Position numbers and translations under genes: made by a program. Source: Heterotrichella gracilis (lineage: Eukaryota > Sar > Xanthophyceae > Tribonematales > Xanthonemataceae). Taken from it: a stretch of 46,898 nucleotides of DNA. This document shows positions 25,201 through 31,691 of the stretch, in pieces. Position 1 is the first letter of the stretch, and every line of letters begins with the position of its first letter. A model generated the notes under the pieces. The model searched no databases, was not told the DNA's origin, and worked only from the letters and a program-made list of their open reading frames with translations. The stretch is from NCBI GenBank assembly GCA_032358255.1, contig JAULBX010026485.1:1-46898 (forward strand). The letters are read 5' to 3'.

Positions 25201-25556
25201 CCAGCACCCTCCAACGCGCCACAGCCAGTTTACCCGCACAGGCCCTGACACTGGGAGCTGGATTAAGTCCGGAGCTTGCTAATGCGCTGCCTCAGATTTC
25301 ACCGGCGCCTGACTCCGGAGGAGTGGGGACCTCTGGTGGGGACTCCCCAAGCCCCAGCCCCATCCGGAAAATTGGGCCTGGCGCACCCACACACCTACCA
25401 CCACCACCGGTGCCCGGGGGCCCACCACCACCGTCACCGCCACTGCCGCCGCCATCACCGCAACCAGCACCACCACCATCGCCACCACCAGCACCACCAC
25501 CGCCAGCGCCGCCGCTCACCCCACCAGCACCGCCAGCGCCGCCCTCCCCAAAATGA
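4202..25556 (+). CDS. Giant mosaic secreted cell-wall/ECM protein (about 3,708 aa, 40 exons)
   Basis: I could chain 40 exons from an ATG with a signal peptide at 4202 to a TGA at 25554-25556 without breaking reading phase. Of the 39 introns, 26 are phase 0, 11 phase 1 and 2 phase 2. Exon coordinates are in the block entries that follow. Order in the protein: signal peptide; six-cysteine module (residues about 31-175); linker; YAGGDSG repeats (about 465-940); second six-cysteine module (about 945-1085); acidic and alanine-rich regions (1086-2049); LPHD and coiled-coil exons (2050-2482); four duplicated exons (2483-2837); mixed helical exons (2838-3184); hydrophobic/proline domain (3185-3427); extensin-like tail (3428-3708). 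No transmembrane anchor is evident after the signal peptide. I recognise no named family for the whole. A structural extracellular-matrix role is inferred from the signal peptide, cysteine modules and SPPP repeats. Splitting into two or more genes cannot be excluded without transcripts. Confidence 0.7.
4598..5269 (+). other. Six-cysteine module, copy 1 (exons 4598-4758 and 4996-5269)
   Basis: Residues about 31-175. Key positions are LCGRFELQLAC, then C-x3-C-x3-C, a glycine-rich hydrophobic stretch, the motif FPAF, a P-G-x-x-x-L-R-V strand, and a closing CAVVRAMC. It matches the second copy at 8028-9173 in cysteine order and in C-x8-C and C-x6-C spacing. Alternating hydrophobic residues suggest a disulfide-bonded beta-sandwich, perhaps binding sugar or matrix. 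I cannot assign a named family. Confidence 0.6.
5389..6219 (+). other. Linker exons d-e (5389-5591, 5770-6219)
   Basis: Residues about 176-393, joined in phase 0. The first exon is polar and rich in Gln, Asp and Gly. The second begins with an amphipathic stretch, SISHALEGAVQMAWDAF, and then becomes a Pro/Ser/Ala/Gln-rich linker containing DSPGPAS twice. The SHALEGAV string recalls the SHALDAAI strings of the alanine-rich repeat block at 12693-13926, so this may be a single outlying unit of that block. No enzyme motif is seen. Confidence 0.6.
6462..8205 (+). repeat. Large exon with poly-threonine tract and six YAGGDSG/HPLLEP repeats
   Basis: One 1,744-bp exon entered in phase 0 after CCCCTGCAG. 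A run of ACC codons (about 6548-6599) gives a poly-Thr tract. Six repeat units follow; their YAGGDSG motifs start near 6663, 6906, 7107, 7350, 7581 and 7827, so the period is 201-246 bases (67-82 residues). Each unit has a leucine-arginine-asparagine/aspartate-proline start, an A-A/S-G-x-x-YAGGDSG core, GHPLLEP, a helix-like MPSRD or MAPKEALA stretch, and a Thr/Ser/Pro spacer ending SASAGSVSSG. Spacers are likely O-glycosylated. The last part of the exon (from about 8028) starts the second six-cysteine module. Confidence 0.7.
8028..9173 (+). other. Six-cysteine module, copy 2 (end of exon f, exons 8542-8722 and 9022-9173)
   Basis: Residues about 945-1085. It holds LCGEFRVEIQC, then C-x1-C-x3-C, the HFPAF motif, a phase-2 junction at 8722/9022, a P-x-G-E-x-V-V-E-V strand, and CALIRASC. 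The order of all six cysteines, the FPAF landmark and the final C-x6-C match copy 1 at 4598-5269. The intron after the first half is at a comparable place but in a different phase, so the duplication is old. The 336-bp intron 8206-8541 holds no recognisable feature. Confidence 0.6.
9462..11373 (+). other. Exons i-m: helical and mixed region
   Basis: Exons: 9462-9838, a tentative 27-bp micro-exon 9984-10010, 10080-10182, 10430-10569, 10782-10907 and 11263-11373 (donor GTAGGG; an in-phase alternative donor lies after 11340). Residues about 1086-1380. The first exon has an alanine/glutamate/arginine helix (ETLARAQEAAREAALRVADG), then a glycine-rich beta-looking stretch and an acidic EDEEEGADG cluster. 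The others are short, polar and histidine-containing. No family is recognised. Introns 10183-10429 and 10908-11262 show nothing notable. Confidence 0.55.
11755..12447 (+). other. Exon o: acidic cluster and Ala/Gly/Thr repeats
   Basis: A 693-bp exon (231 residues, about 1381-1611), phase 0 at both ends. A Pro/Ser lead is followed by about 20 nearly unbroken Asp/Glu/Lys residues (about 11857-11910). Then come a mixed segment with MLRALQAEGVSFHYVDAR and a low-complexity run in which AGAVTAG-like units repeat (about 12280-12390). The acidic cluster could bind calcium, a common feature of matrix proteins, but there is no formed EF-hand loop. The donor is CTG|GTGCGG. Confidence 0.55.
12693..13926 (+). 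repeat. Exon p: alanine-rich GMQAGAGAMAA repeat block
   Basis: A 1,234-bp exon (residues about 1612-2022). After a 60-residue lead beginning DYAAVIAANPDLTPDQLAE come four copies of a helix-plus-motif unit. Two read SHALDAAIAAD(M/V)GMQAGAGAMAAKAF. The alternate copies read SEMAQAL(D/N)xAMKAD(I/T)GMQAGAGAMAA. They are arranged as two long A-B pairs, with ASHPETPVSPPP and FRMAPA joining A to B. A degraded fifth copy ends the exon (AELAAALSDATVADTRL). A CAG run near 13188-13203 gives a short poly-Gln. The alternation of an amphipathic helix with an alanine/glycine run loosely recalls the seed maturation (SMP/LEA) domain. That similarity is only by eye. Confidence 0.65.
14209..17106 (+). other. 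Exons q-v: LPHD repeats, Thr/Ala tract, coiled-coil-prone exons
   Basis: Exons: 14209-14288, 14593-15060, 15439-15783, 16160-16225, 16403-16696 and 16981-17106, all phase 0 after the first junction. Residues about 2023-2482. The second exon starts with a Thr/Ala tract from ACAGCC-type codon repeats and has two MSS(Q/K)LPHD motifs (near 14764 and 14851). The third is Pro-rich, then turns helical (QQVAALAAAAQSLGEQAREM). The fourth is a pure 22-residue helix (ELTERLLAHAAELNQ). The fifth is a Ser/Pro/Ala linker. The sixth ends in KLDDGTVEK, which resembles the VDDGTVPQ end of the four duplicated exons that follow. Introns 15061-15438 and 15784-16159 carry telomere-like motifs. Confidence 0.6.
16124..16143 (+). 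repeat. Interstitial telomere-like motif (CCCTAAA)
   Basis: AACCCTAAACCCTAACCCT lies just upstream of the acceptor of exon t in the giant gene. It is plant-type (TTTAGGG) telomeric sequence, only two to three units long. Similar short runs occur at 15090-15106, 19613-19630 and 23599-23650. Confidence 0.8.
17387..19219 (+). repeat. Four tandemly duplicated exons (IGGVSTTLDTFTKW repeats)
   Basis: Exons 17387-17650, 17963-18235, 18501-18776 and 18967-19219 encode four copies of one module of about 84-92 residues (about 2483-2837). Each opens with an acidic D/E-P-x-D-D stretch, then HTIGGVSTTLDTFTKW(Y/H)K (the third copy has LTIGG), a Pro/Ala spacer, an R-L/S-x-x motif, a DD(L/M/V)V-P-A stretch and, in the first three, VDDGTVPQ. 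The first three are symmetric phase 0-0 exons; the fourth ends differently, in phase 1. The polypyrimidine acceptor CTTGCCCCCAG is identical before copies 2 and 4, so intron ends were copied too. This is tandem exon duplication. The function of the module is unknown. Confidence 0.7.
19497..22528 (+). other. Exons aa-hh: mixed helical region
   Basis: Exons: 19497-19595, 20009-20172 (a NAGNAG acceptor allows 20006), 20468-20576, 20757-20951, 21219-21256, 21628-21834, 22064-22159 and 22396-22528. Residues about 2838-3184. Phases chain without break. The segments are mostly helical and charged, for example MAAMLERMEKQLVQE, LDDLHDVLYSVLAAHFKAL and AAKEWLAGRVTDMLRARKD, separated by Pro/Ala linkers. 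The 69-residue exon 21628-21834 looks like a compact helical domain (EFEIQEWPAVLKDLESLHL). No family is recognised. Introns 19596-20008 and 21257-21627 hold short TTTAGGG-like strings; intron 22160-22395 contains an AT-rich patch (22265-22340) of unknown origin. Confidence 0.55.
19613..19630 (+). repeat. Interstitial telomere-like motif (CCCTAAA)
   Basis: ACCCTAAACCCTAACCCC lies in the intron between exons aa and bb of the giant gene, 18 bases after the donor at 19596. Confidence 0.75.
22812..24530 (+). other. Exons ii-nn: hydrophobic beta/proline domain before the tail
   Basis: Exons: 22812-23065, 23322-23464, 23848-23974, 24059-24091 (33 bp) and 24360-24530; phases 1, 0, 2, 0, 0. Residues about 3185-3427. 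The first exon has TECGDCNYGF, a Pro-rich stretch, and VVKFPPINLP. Later exons carry strand-like segments: QLIIPLSGIVPV, VGIIITLP, VPSIHIPVIQ and LNVTISVIDLQYSP. The arrangement of an aliphatic, proline-punctuated domain between two proline runs resembles the first visible exon of the upstream gene (PIITTHITFRLP). I could not place a further exon in 24262-24318, although IIPLIKICSYF can be read there, because its phase does not fit. Confidence 0.55.
23599..23650 (+). repeat. Cluster of TTTAGGGTTT motifs
   Basis: TTTAGGGTTTGGG, CTAGGGTTTGG and TTTAGGGTTT occur within about 50 bases in the intron 23465-23847. Together they form a degenerate telomere-like tract. Confidence 0.7.
24711..25556 (+). 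repeat. Last exon: extensin-like SPPPHKK tail
   Basis: The 846-bp final exon encodes residues about 3428-3708. It contains nine SPPP(H/R)KK-type heptads in a row (about 24739-24930), where CACAAGAAGTCCCC units repeat at 21-bp period. More Lys/His/Pro-rich sequence follows, then a 60-residue Ala/Leu/Thr segment and a final run of PP, SPP and APP units ending PPSPK and TGA. SPPP and SPPPP are known substrates for prolyl hydroxylation and arabinosylation in plant and algal extensins. The strong positive charge would favour binding to acidic wall polymers. A candidate TGTAA polyadenylation signal lies at 25997-26001. Confidence 0.8.
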
Positions 25557-27080
25557 GTCCCCACACCCCACCCGTTCGTCTGCTGTTGCAATAGTTGCTG
25601 TTGATACCCAGAGTCTGTGGTTTGCGCACCTCGGGTTTCTTCGCTCTGCGGCTTGTGTGCCGCAGGGTTTCTTTATCTACCTGTTCTTTTTCCTATGGCC
25701 CTGCACGCTCTGAATATTGAAGATACAAGGGTTTTAGGCATGTGGTTGCCTGCCATTGGGCCACCCATCGGCGTTTGTGTTAGCGTACGAGTGCTACATT
25801 GTTAATCAAATCATTTGACAGCCAGACAGTTACAGTAATATTATTTCGTTCAACATTCAACTTACGCCAATGACACCGCTGGCAGCCTGTCATCAGATTC
25901 TTTCAATGGTGTTTTGAGTGCCTTGGAACCATTAACACACACAACGGCAGAATCTGATTCTGAACAATCCAGTCACTCATTTCCAATTCCAATTGGTGTA
26001 ATCATTATGTCACGTGGTCGAAGAAAGAAAGAAAGAAAGGAAGGGGACGCACAAAGGCGTAGTTTAGGGGGCACTGGCTCGCACCAGGGCACCGACCAGC
26101 CAGAACGGCTGGTCAAGCACAGGCCGTAGCCAATGCTAACATGCATGGCATGCAAATTTTGAAGGGTTTGACGTTTCAAACTTTGGTGTACACAGGATAA
26201 GAGCCTTGGATAGCTTGATCAGCGCCCAAGACTCGGCAATGACAACTAGACGGCGACTCAGATCGAGTGTCACAGTTCTGATCAATCTGTTTCAGTGGAA
26301 CGTTGGCAAACTTCAAGTTTAATGTTGAAATGCTGCAGCAGTCAGTGACAAGCTGGCGCTCAGCGGCTAGCTTGAGCATTATGACAATATATCATAAATA
26401 TTAGTGGCGTTGTTTACATGACATTGAATTATCAGCATGCACGCCGCCTCACGCCGAGCATCAGTGATCTGATTCTGAATCAGCTGACTAGTCTCCCGGA
26501 GCGAGTATCTGGCAGTGCCACGCGAGTCTGAACCATGTAGTAAATCCAAAATTTATCATAAGATATTATTGAATATAGGTATACCGGCTGCCGGCGCCTG
26601 GCCCAGCGCACGGTGAATTTTATGATGTCATTGATTAAATTTTACTGTAACAGTTTTAAACAGTATTATACCACGTATTAAATACTATATATTAAATATT
26701 AGGTAAAAACAGTAATACCTGGTATTATATCACAGCGATGAAGTTGGTGTCAGCACACCTGGTAGGACCCAACCAGCCGAAAGTATGGGCGCATATCCCG
26801 CAATGGCAAGCAGATGCAGCCGCTGTGCTGCAGCAGTGAGATATCTATATGCTGCAAAATATTGCACCATCACACCTGAGGCTGAGATCCGTGAGCCAGT
26901 GCTTTGAAGACCATCTTCATTCTTTACTGAGTGGCCAGTGGCCATGGCAGGTCATAATATGCTGCTGGGACTACGTACAAAGCAGCGCAATGGAGTGAAC
27001 CACTGGAGGCAGAATATTGGGGTTCACGCTCCCCAACCGAGCAGTCCTCTAGCTGTTTGCACCTGACTTTTATCACCTGC
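25557..27080. other. Intergenic region between convergent genes
   Basis: This holds the 3' flank of the giant gene and of the - strand hypothetical gene. I see no gene. Base composition drops to AT-rich between about 26370 and 26740, including TAATACCTGGTATTA, a near-perfect short palindrome. A GAAA microsatellite lies at 26020-26041, and CACGTG occurs near 26010. None of these has a demonstrated role. Confidence 0.5.
26020..26041 (+). repeat. (GAAA)n microsatellite
   Basis: About five GAAA tetramers in a row, breaking down into GGAAGGGG. It is simple-sequence DNA in the intergenic region. Confidence 0.8.
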
Positions 27081-28125
27081 CTACGCGCTGAAGTCCAACT
27101 TGACCTTTGCCACGCCATGGTCAGTGCCCAACCCAGACCCCTCGTGCTCCCTGCCGGGGCGGGCTGGGCTGGTCTGGGCCCCAAAGAGGCGCGTGTTGTG
27201 GGGCCAAAACAAGTGGTCTTTGTACAGCGGCAAGTCAAAAGCATTTGCGCGTCGCTTGCGCTTGCGCCCTTTCTTGCGCAGGGCCTTGCTGCCTCCCCCG
27301 CCATCCATCCGGCGATAGTCGGATTGCAACAGGGTCCTTCGCGGCCCACTGGTTGGCGTCACCCCTTTGTGGCAGCCCCAGTACCGCTGCAAGAGGGTGC
27401 GCATGTTGACAGCCTTGGGAGCCAGCTCCTGGGAAGCCCCTGTATGTGGCTGCTCCTGCAGCGTTTGCAGGCCCTGGTCCCTTTGTTGCTGCACCTGCTG
27501 CCAAGTTGGTTCAGGCCCCACAGTGCCTGGGGCTGTGCGCTGGGGTACTGGCTGGGTGCTGTTTCTCGGGGCCACCAACTGTCCCGCCACACCCAGCGAC
27601 CGCTGCTGCCATAGGCTGTCTGCAGGTGGAAACAGTATTAGTAACCAATAAATAAAAACAGTTCCAAACTAGCAACCAAGGTTGGACAAGTACACGCGGG
27701 ACAGCCACACACACTGCTAGCCACCCGCACTGCATGCTTGGTAAGAGACAACAAAAAAACGGTGTGGGATGCCAGCGCGTTTATTAATACAGCATGAAGG
27801 TGCCAGTCTGCAATTCTTACGAAGTGCTTCAACCCACAGCAAGCAGTCAAAACCCACTGTCTCGAACGTGTACAGGTACTACCCAGCGCAAGTACGTTGC
27901 TTTCCATCCAAGAACAAGACCAAGCTCGTGGACCAGACAAACCCTTCCTGCAACAGCAGCAGGCAGAATGGGCTAAACGCCTATATTAATGCATTGCACC
28001 AGGCACGATACCCAATAGAGGTACACTATCCTGAAACAAACCTCGGTCAAAACAAGCCCACGCACCTTTACTTCCTTGATCTCCGTGTACTGCTTCCGCG
28101 CCGCATTTGCAAGCGAGGCAACTTG
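27081..28125 (-). CDS. Hypothetical protein, 3' exons
   Basis: The best evidence is a final exon 27619-27081: acceptor TTCCACCTGCAG and 179 codons to TAG. It is GC-rich and codon-like amid AT-richer flanks. It has a Gln-rich segment (WQQVQQQRDQGLQTLQEQ) and a basic cluster that could be a nuclear localisation signal (ALRKKGRKRKRRANAF), then DLPLYKDHLFWP. Two weaker upstream exons are possible. One is 28125-28066 (ends KQYTEIKEVK, donor GTGCGT). The other is 27947-27896 (ends FLDGKQ, non-consensus donor GTACTT); it is needed to match phases. I could not find the start. I do not recognise the family. A nuclear or nucleolar basic protein is only a guess from the lysine/arginine cluster. Confidence 0.4.
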
Positions 28126-29777
28126 CTAGTACCACCAAGCACCTGAATGCCGCTCGCCAGTGGTGAGGGATCATGGCGTCACCACCGTGGCAAGCTGTCA
28201 AGATCTACAAGAGTTACTCGGTGCTTGGCTCAGCATGTTGGTTCTGAGGCAACAAGAGGAGTCCAAGGAGCGCCTTATCCAGTCTTGTGGCGATATAAAG
28301 GATTGCCCAAGGATTGCAGTAGATCTATGGTAAGAAGCGGTGCTCGGGTGCTGCTGGGCAGTTTGTGGTGGTGCCAGCAGGAAACATAGCTGTGATTTAG
28401 TGCAAGTTTCAGCCTGGGCTGCCGCCCGAAACTGATTTGCGACAAGAGTTTGCCAGCTGCAATCGAAACTCGAGTGTGTGTGCTGGGTTTTCAACCAGAC
28501 TTGAAAAGGAGGCTTTGCAAGAGACTTGAAAGGGAGGCTTTGCAAGAGACGCAAGCGAGTTTTTATAACAGCGTTTATCTGTGTTAACGTGGTCATACTT
28601 GTGGTGGTGCATCAAATCTCCCAACAACATTTTATACTGCATTGCCAGGCATTGTGACGAATATATATTTGATTGTTTTTTTTAACTGGCCCAGCCCCTT
28701 GCCACGGTGGGTTGTGAGGTCCAGACACATGCAGGCAACCCATGTTCTTTGCCAGTGGCCACCGTCAGTTAAGTGACACCTTGGGTTGAAGCAGCATATG
28801 CGATAAATGCTCGCCATATCCGGGGTAAAACCAGCGCAAATAATTACAAGTTTGGCTGTGACAAGTTACAACAATATTCACGACTAGGCATGGTGCCCTA
28901 GCCACTGCATCCGCATCCAGCATATGAGTAGTAGGGGGACCACTTAATGCACACATGCAGCGGCGGTATTCAAAACTTGCTTCAAGGCATGAATGCACCC
29001 ATGTCACCTCCAAGTGCAGCATGCCTAGGAATAAAGAAGCGTAAAACACACAGTTAACCAAAATCTTATCGATAATTTTACCAATTGTTTGCCGCTATGT
29101 ATCAGTGCAGGACACAACGTGTGGTGTAGACACCCAAACATTGCCACACCCCTCAAGCCTTGAGGAATTCAACATCCTGAACAGCCGTTATCATGAACGG
29201 TGCACCAAACAGTAAAAATGCACTCTGGCACGAACTTGCCCAGCAACTGTTGGCAAAATCCACCCTTGTGCCAGCACTTGGTTGTAATGCTCACCACAAC
29301 GATACGGCATTCTACATAGATTTGCAGCTGTGAAGCTTGTGAAAAATAAAGCAGCATGCACTCTCAGTCAGGCCTAATAAACTCAAACGCATGCCTACAA
29401 GCCACAGCCCCACCTGCATGTCCAACAGTGCAGGGAATGTTAAGTCCTAGCAGGGCTGTGGCACCAGTGTTGCACTGCTCACGCACAACTCCTGCGCTGC
29501 GCAGCGTGAAGGTGCACGCTTTCCTCTCCACCGATGACTCTCCTATTAGTCTGGCCTACCCATTCTCTTCCCCACCCACCAGTCCCCAAAATCGTCCATC
29601 ACTGTGCCCGTGGTAACATCGCACCCAAATAAGAAGCCCTTTCCCCAGGCTGTCCAAGGGTCGCGCCTGCCAACAGGACCTGATGTGTCAATTCAGTTGC
29701 TTATCTCCCAAGGCACCCATAGTTGGTCTGCGGTCGCCTTCAATGGTTGAAGGCTTCCTCCAAAACTCGCAGGTCGC
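28126..29777. other. Intergenic region or unresolved 5' part of the hypothetical gene
   Basis: No exon could be supported. Upstream exons and the promoter of the 27081-28125 gene should lie here, together with the 3' UTR of OHP1. Apart from a 25-bp tandem duplication at 28501-28550, nothing structured was noticed. Confidence 0.4.
28501..28550 (+). repeat. 25-bp tandem duplication
   Basis: Two adjacent 25-base units, each TTGAAA(A/G)GGAGGCTT followed by TGCAAGAGAC, differ at one base. No function is evident. Confidence 0.85.
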
Positions 29778-30853
29778 TTAGAACTCGAACGGCAACCCGT
29801 TCCCGATGCTCAGTCCCAACATTTCCAACAACCCCTTGCCAGCGATAGCCTCCACAGCTATCAAGGCAAAGAAGCCAATCTGCACAAAGAGAACCCATGC
29901 CTGTCAGCAAGTATACCCCTTGTTGGACTAAGCCAATATACTTCGTTAGCTGTGCTCAAAGCCATCTACACTATACTGCTAGTCTGCAAGGCATTTGGCC
30001 GGCCAGGACTCAAAACACAATAGGGTACGTAAAAAACTTGAGTGGGAGTGAGAAAGTCCGTTGCACCGCAAGTCAACGTACTCTTATTTGCCTAGGTGAT
30101 GGTACACCAGCAACCATGGGTGGTTGCCAGGCAGGCTGGCACTGACCCAGCAACCTGGCACCCACCTAGCTAACCACGCTTGCACAGGACCGAAACTGGG
30201 AGACCTAATGGTAGCTCAACACACGAGTGCGCCCACCAGCCACACTCACCATGGCCGCTCGGCTGTTGATCTTCTCAGCCCAGTCCACAAACCCGAAGCG
30301 CATCAGCGGTGTTTGTGGCGTCACTGGGGGCTGGGTCACCCCCTCGGGGGCCTTCCTCACCATGGCAGTTGGGGCAAGCGCAGCACGGCGGGCGGCGCGT
30401 GCAACTGGGCGGGGGCGGAAGGCTGCCAGCCTGTGGTGGCAGGGGTCAGTCAGTGGCATGCATTGCAGTAGTACAACCCCAGCAGCAGCCTGCCTACCAG
30501 GCTCGGCACTGTACATCCTGGCACTTTCAATACATTCATTGGTCTTGCACTAGTGTCCGCTCAGCAAACTTGACCCAGGAGTGTGCACCTGTGTGAGCTG
30601 GTGCAGCAACCCGTGCTTGCTACCCATGTCCTCCCTACCAGCAATGAGTGCTGCCTGGCACGGTGGGGTTGCAAGCGATCCAGGCTACAAGACTAGCTAA
30701 TGTTTTTGTGAGGATTTGAGCGTCTTTGTTGCTAAATAGCGTTTTATAGTCATAACAGATGCTTCCTAACAAGAAGCACTGTGAACTGAAGCTGGTAAAT
30801 TACCTAGGCAGTCCTGCTGGGTGTAGAAGAGTGGAGGTCATCGCTAGGGCCAT
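29778..30853 (-). CDS. OHP1: One-helix protein 1 (high-light-induced-like, chloroplast thylakoid)
   Basis: Three exons on the - strand: 30853-30804, 30430-30250 and 29879-29778, encoding 110 residues. The first 45 or so residues (MALAMTSTLLHPAGLP, then Arg/Ala/Pro-rich) look like a plastid transit peptide. The mature part has the chlorophyll-binding signature AEKINSR (E-x-x-N-x-R), immediately followed by one transmembrane helix (IGFFALIAVEAIAGKG) and a C-terminus LLEMLGLSIGNGLPFEF. The helix continuing into GKGLLEMLGLSIG fits OHP1 better than OHP2. In plants OHP1 works with OHP2 and HCF244 in early assembly of the photosystem II reaction centre, binding pigments. The second intron falls exactly between the ExxNxR motif and the helix core. 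The ATG at 30853 was chosen because it opens the transit peptide; a second in-frame Met is four codons later. Confidence 0.9.
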
Positions 30854-31691
30854 GATGGCTGCAGTGGGTGTAGCGCAAAACAGAAAGCCGCAGCTGTTGC
30901 TATTTACCAAAACCAGGTGACACAACAGAGGTGCGAACTGGAAGGAAAGCAAACTTAACAAGCAAACTCCTGGTGGGCGACACGGCGTTAAACAGACATT
31001 TGGGTTGCAATGATACGAGTATCTCAGCACAAAGAGGAGTCAAAAAGTTGCCTAGCAGCAGAAGCCTTGTTCTGAACACCCCAGCGCTTGCAATGGGTTT
31101 GCGTGGCGCGCACACACACCAACAATTCGAGTGGCTCAGGTGCCACCACCAAGGGGGGAGTAGTACTTGCAATTGACAACTTGGCAACGCTTGGAATTTC
31201 ATCATTTATTCCTGTTTATTCTGGCATTTACTGCCATTCTCACTGCTCAATCTGTGCAGTGCAAATAATCCATGTGAAAGACTTTCCTGCCGTGTTGTTA
31301 CAGCATAACGTAAACAAGCACCTGGGGAGGGGTATACTGTGGTACATTTTCGAGGGTCGCACCACACACACAAGCATGCATGCGCAGCACAGCAGCTACC
31401 AAGGCAGCCAGCGATGCGCAGCCAGTGGCACACCAAGTGCTGCGGCAGTGCCGCTGCAAGCCCCGCAAAGCCCCGCAGGTAATCTACACACAGCATGATG
31501 CGCCAACGGTACAGAGCACCACGCCATGCATATGCGGGTCCAGTGGAAATCCCCAGGCAATCGCTGCGCACAAAACCCCCCCAAAACACCGCTTTGTTGA
31601 CCCCCGTGCAAGGAATACGGCCGCTGAGGTATCCCGCTGGCACCATGCTATTTGTCCCACTGGTGACCCTTGCGCAATGCTGCCCCTCCAA
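30854..31691. other. Intergenic: OHP1 promoter side and SNRNP27 3' flank
   Basis: No gene is seen. On the - strand a TGTAA lies near 31300-31296, about 390 bases past the SNRNP27 stop, and is a candidate polyadenylation signal. OHP1 regulatory sequence must lie in the left part; I recognised no light-response element with confidence. Confidence 0.4.

Noticed and set aside
26640-26735. AT-rich stretch with AATACCTGGTATT palindromes as a MITE
   Set aside because: No terminal inverted repeats with flanking target duplication could be found around it.
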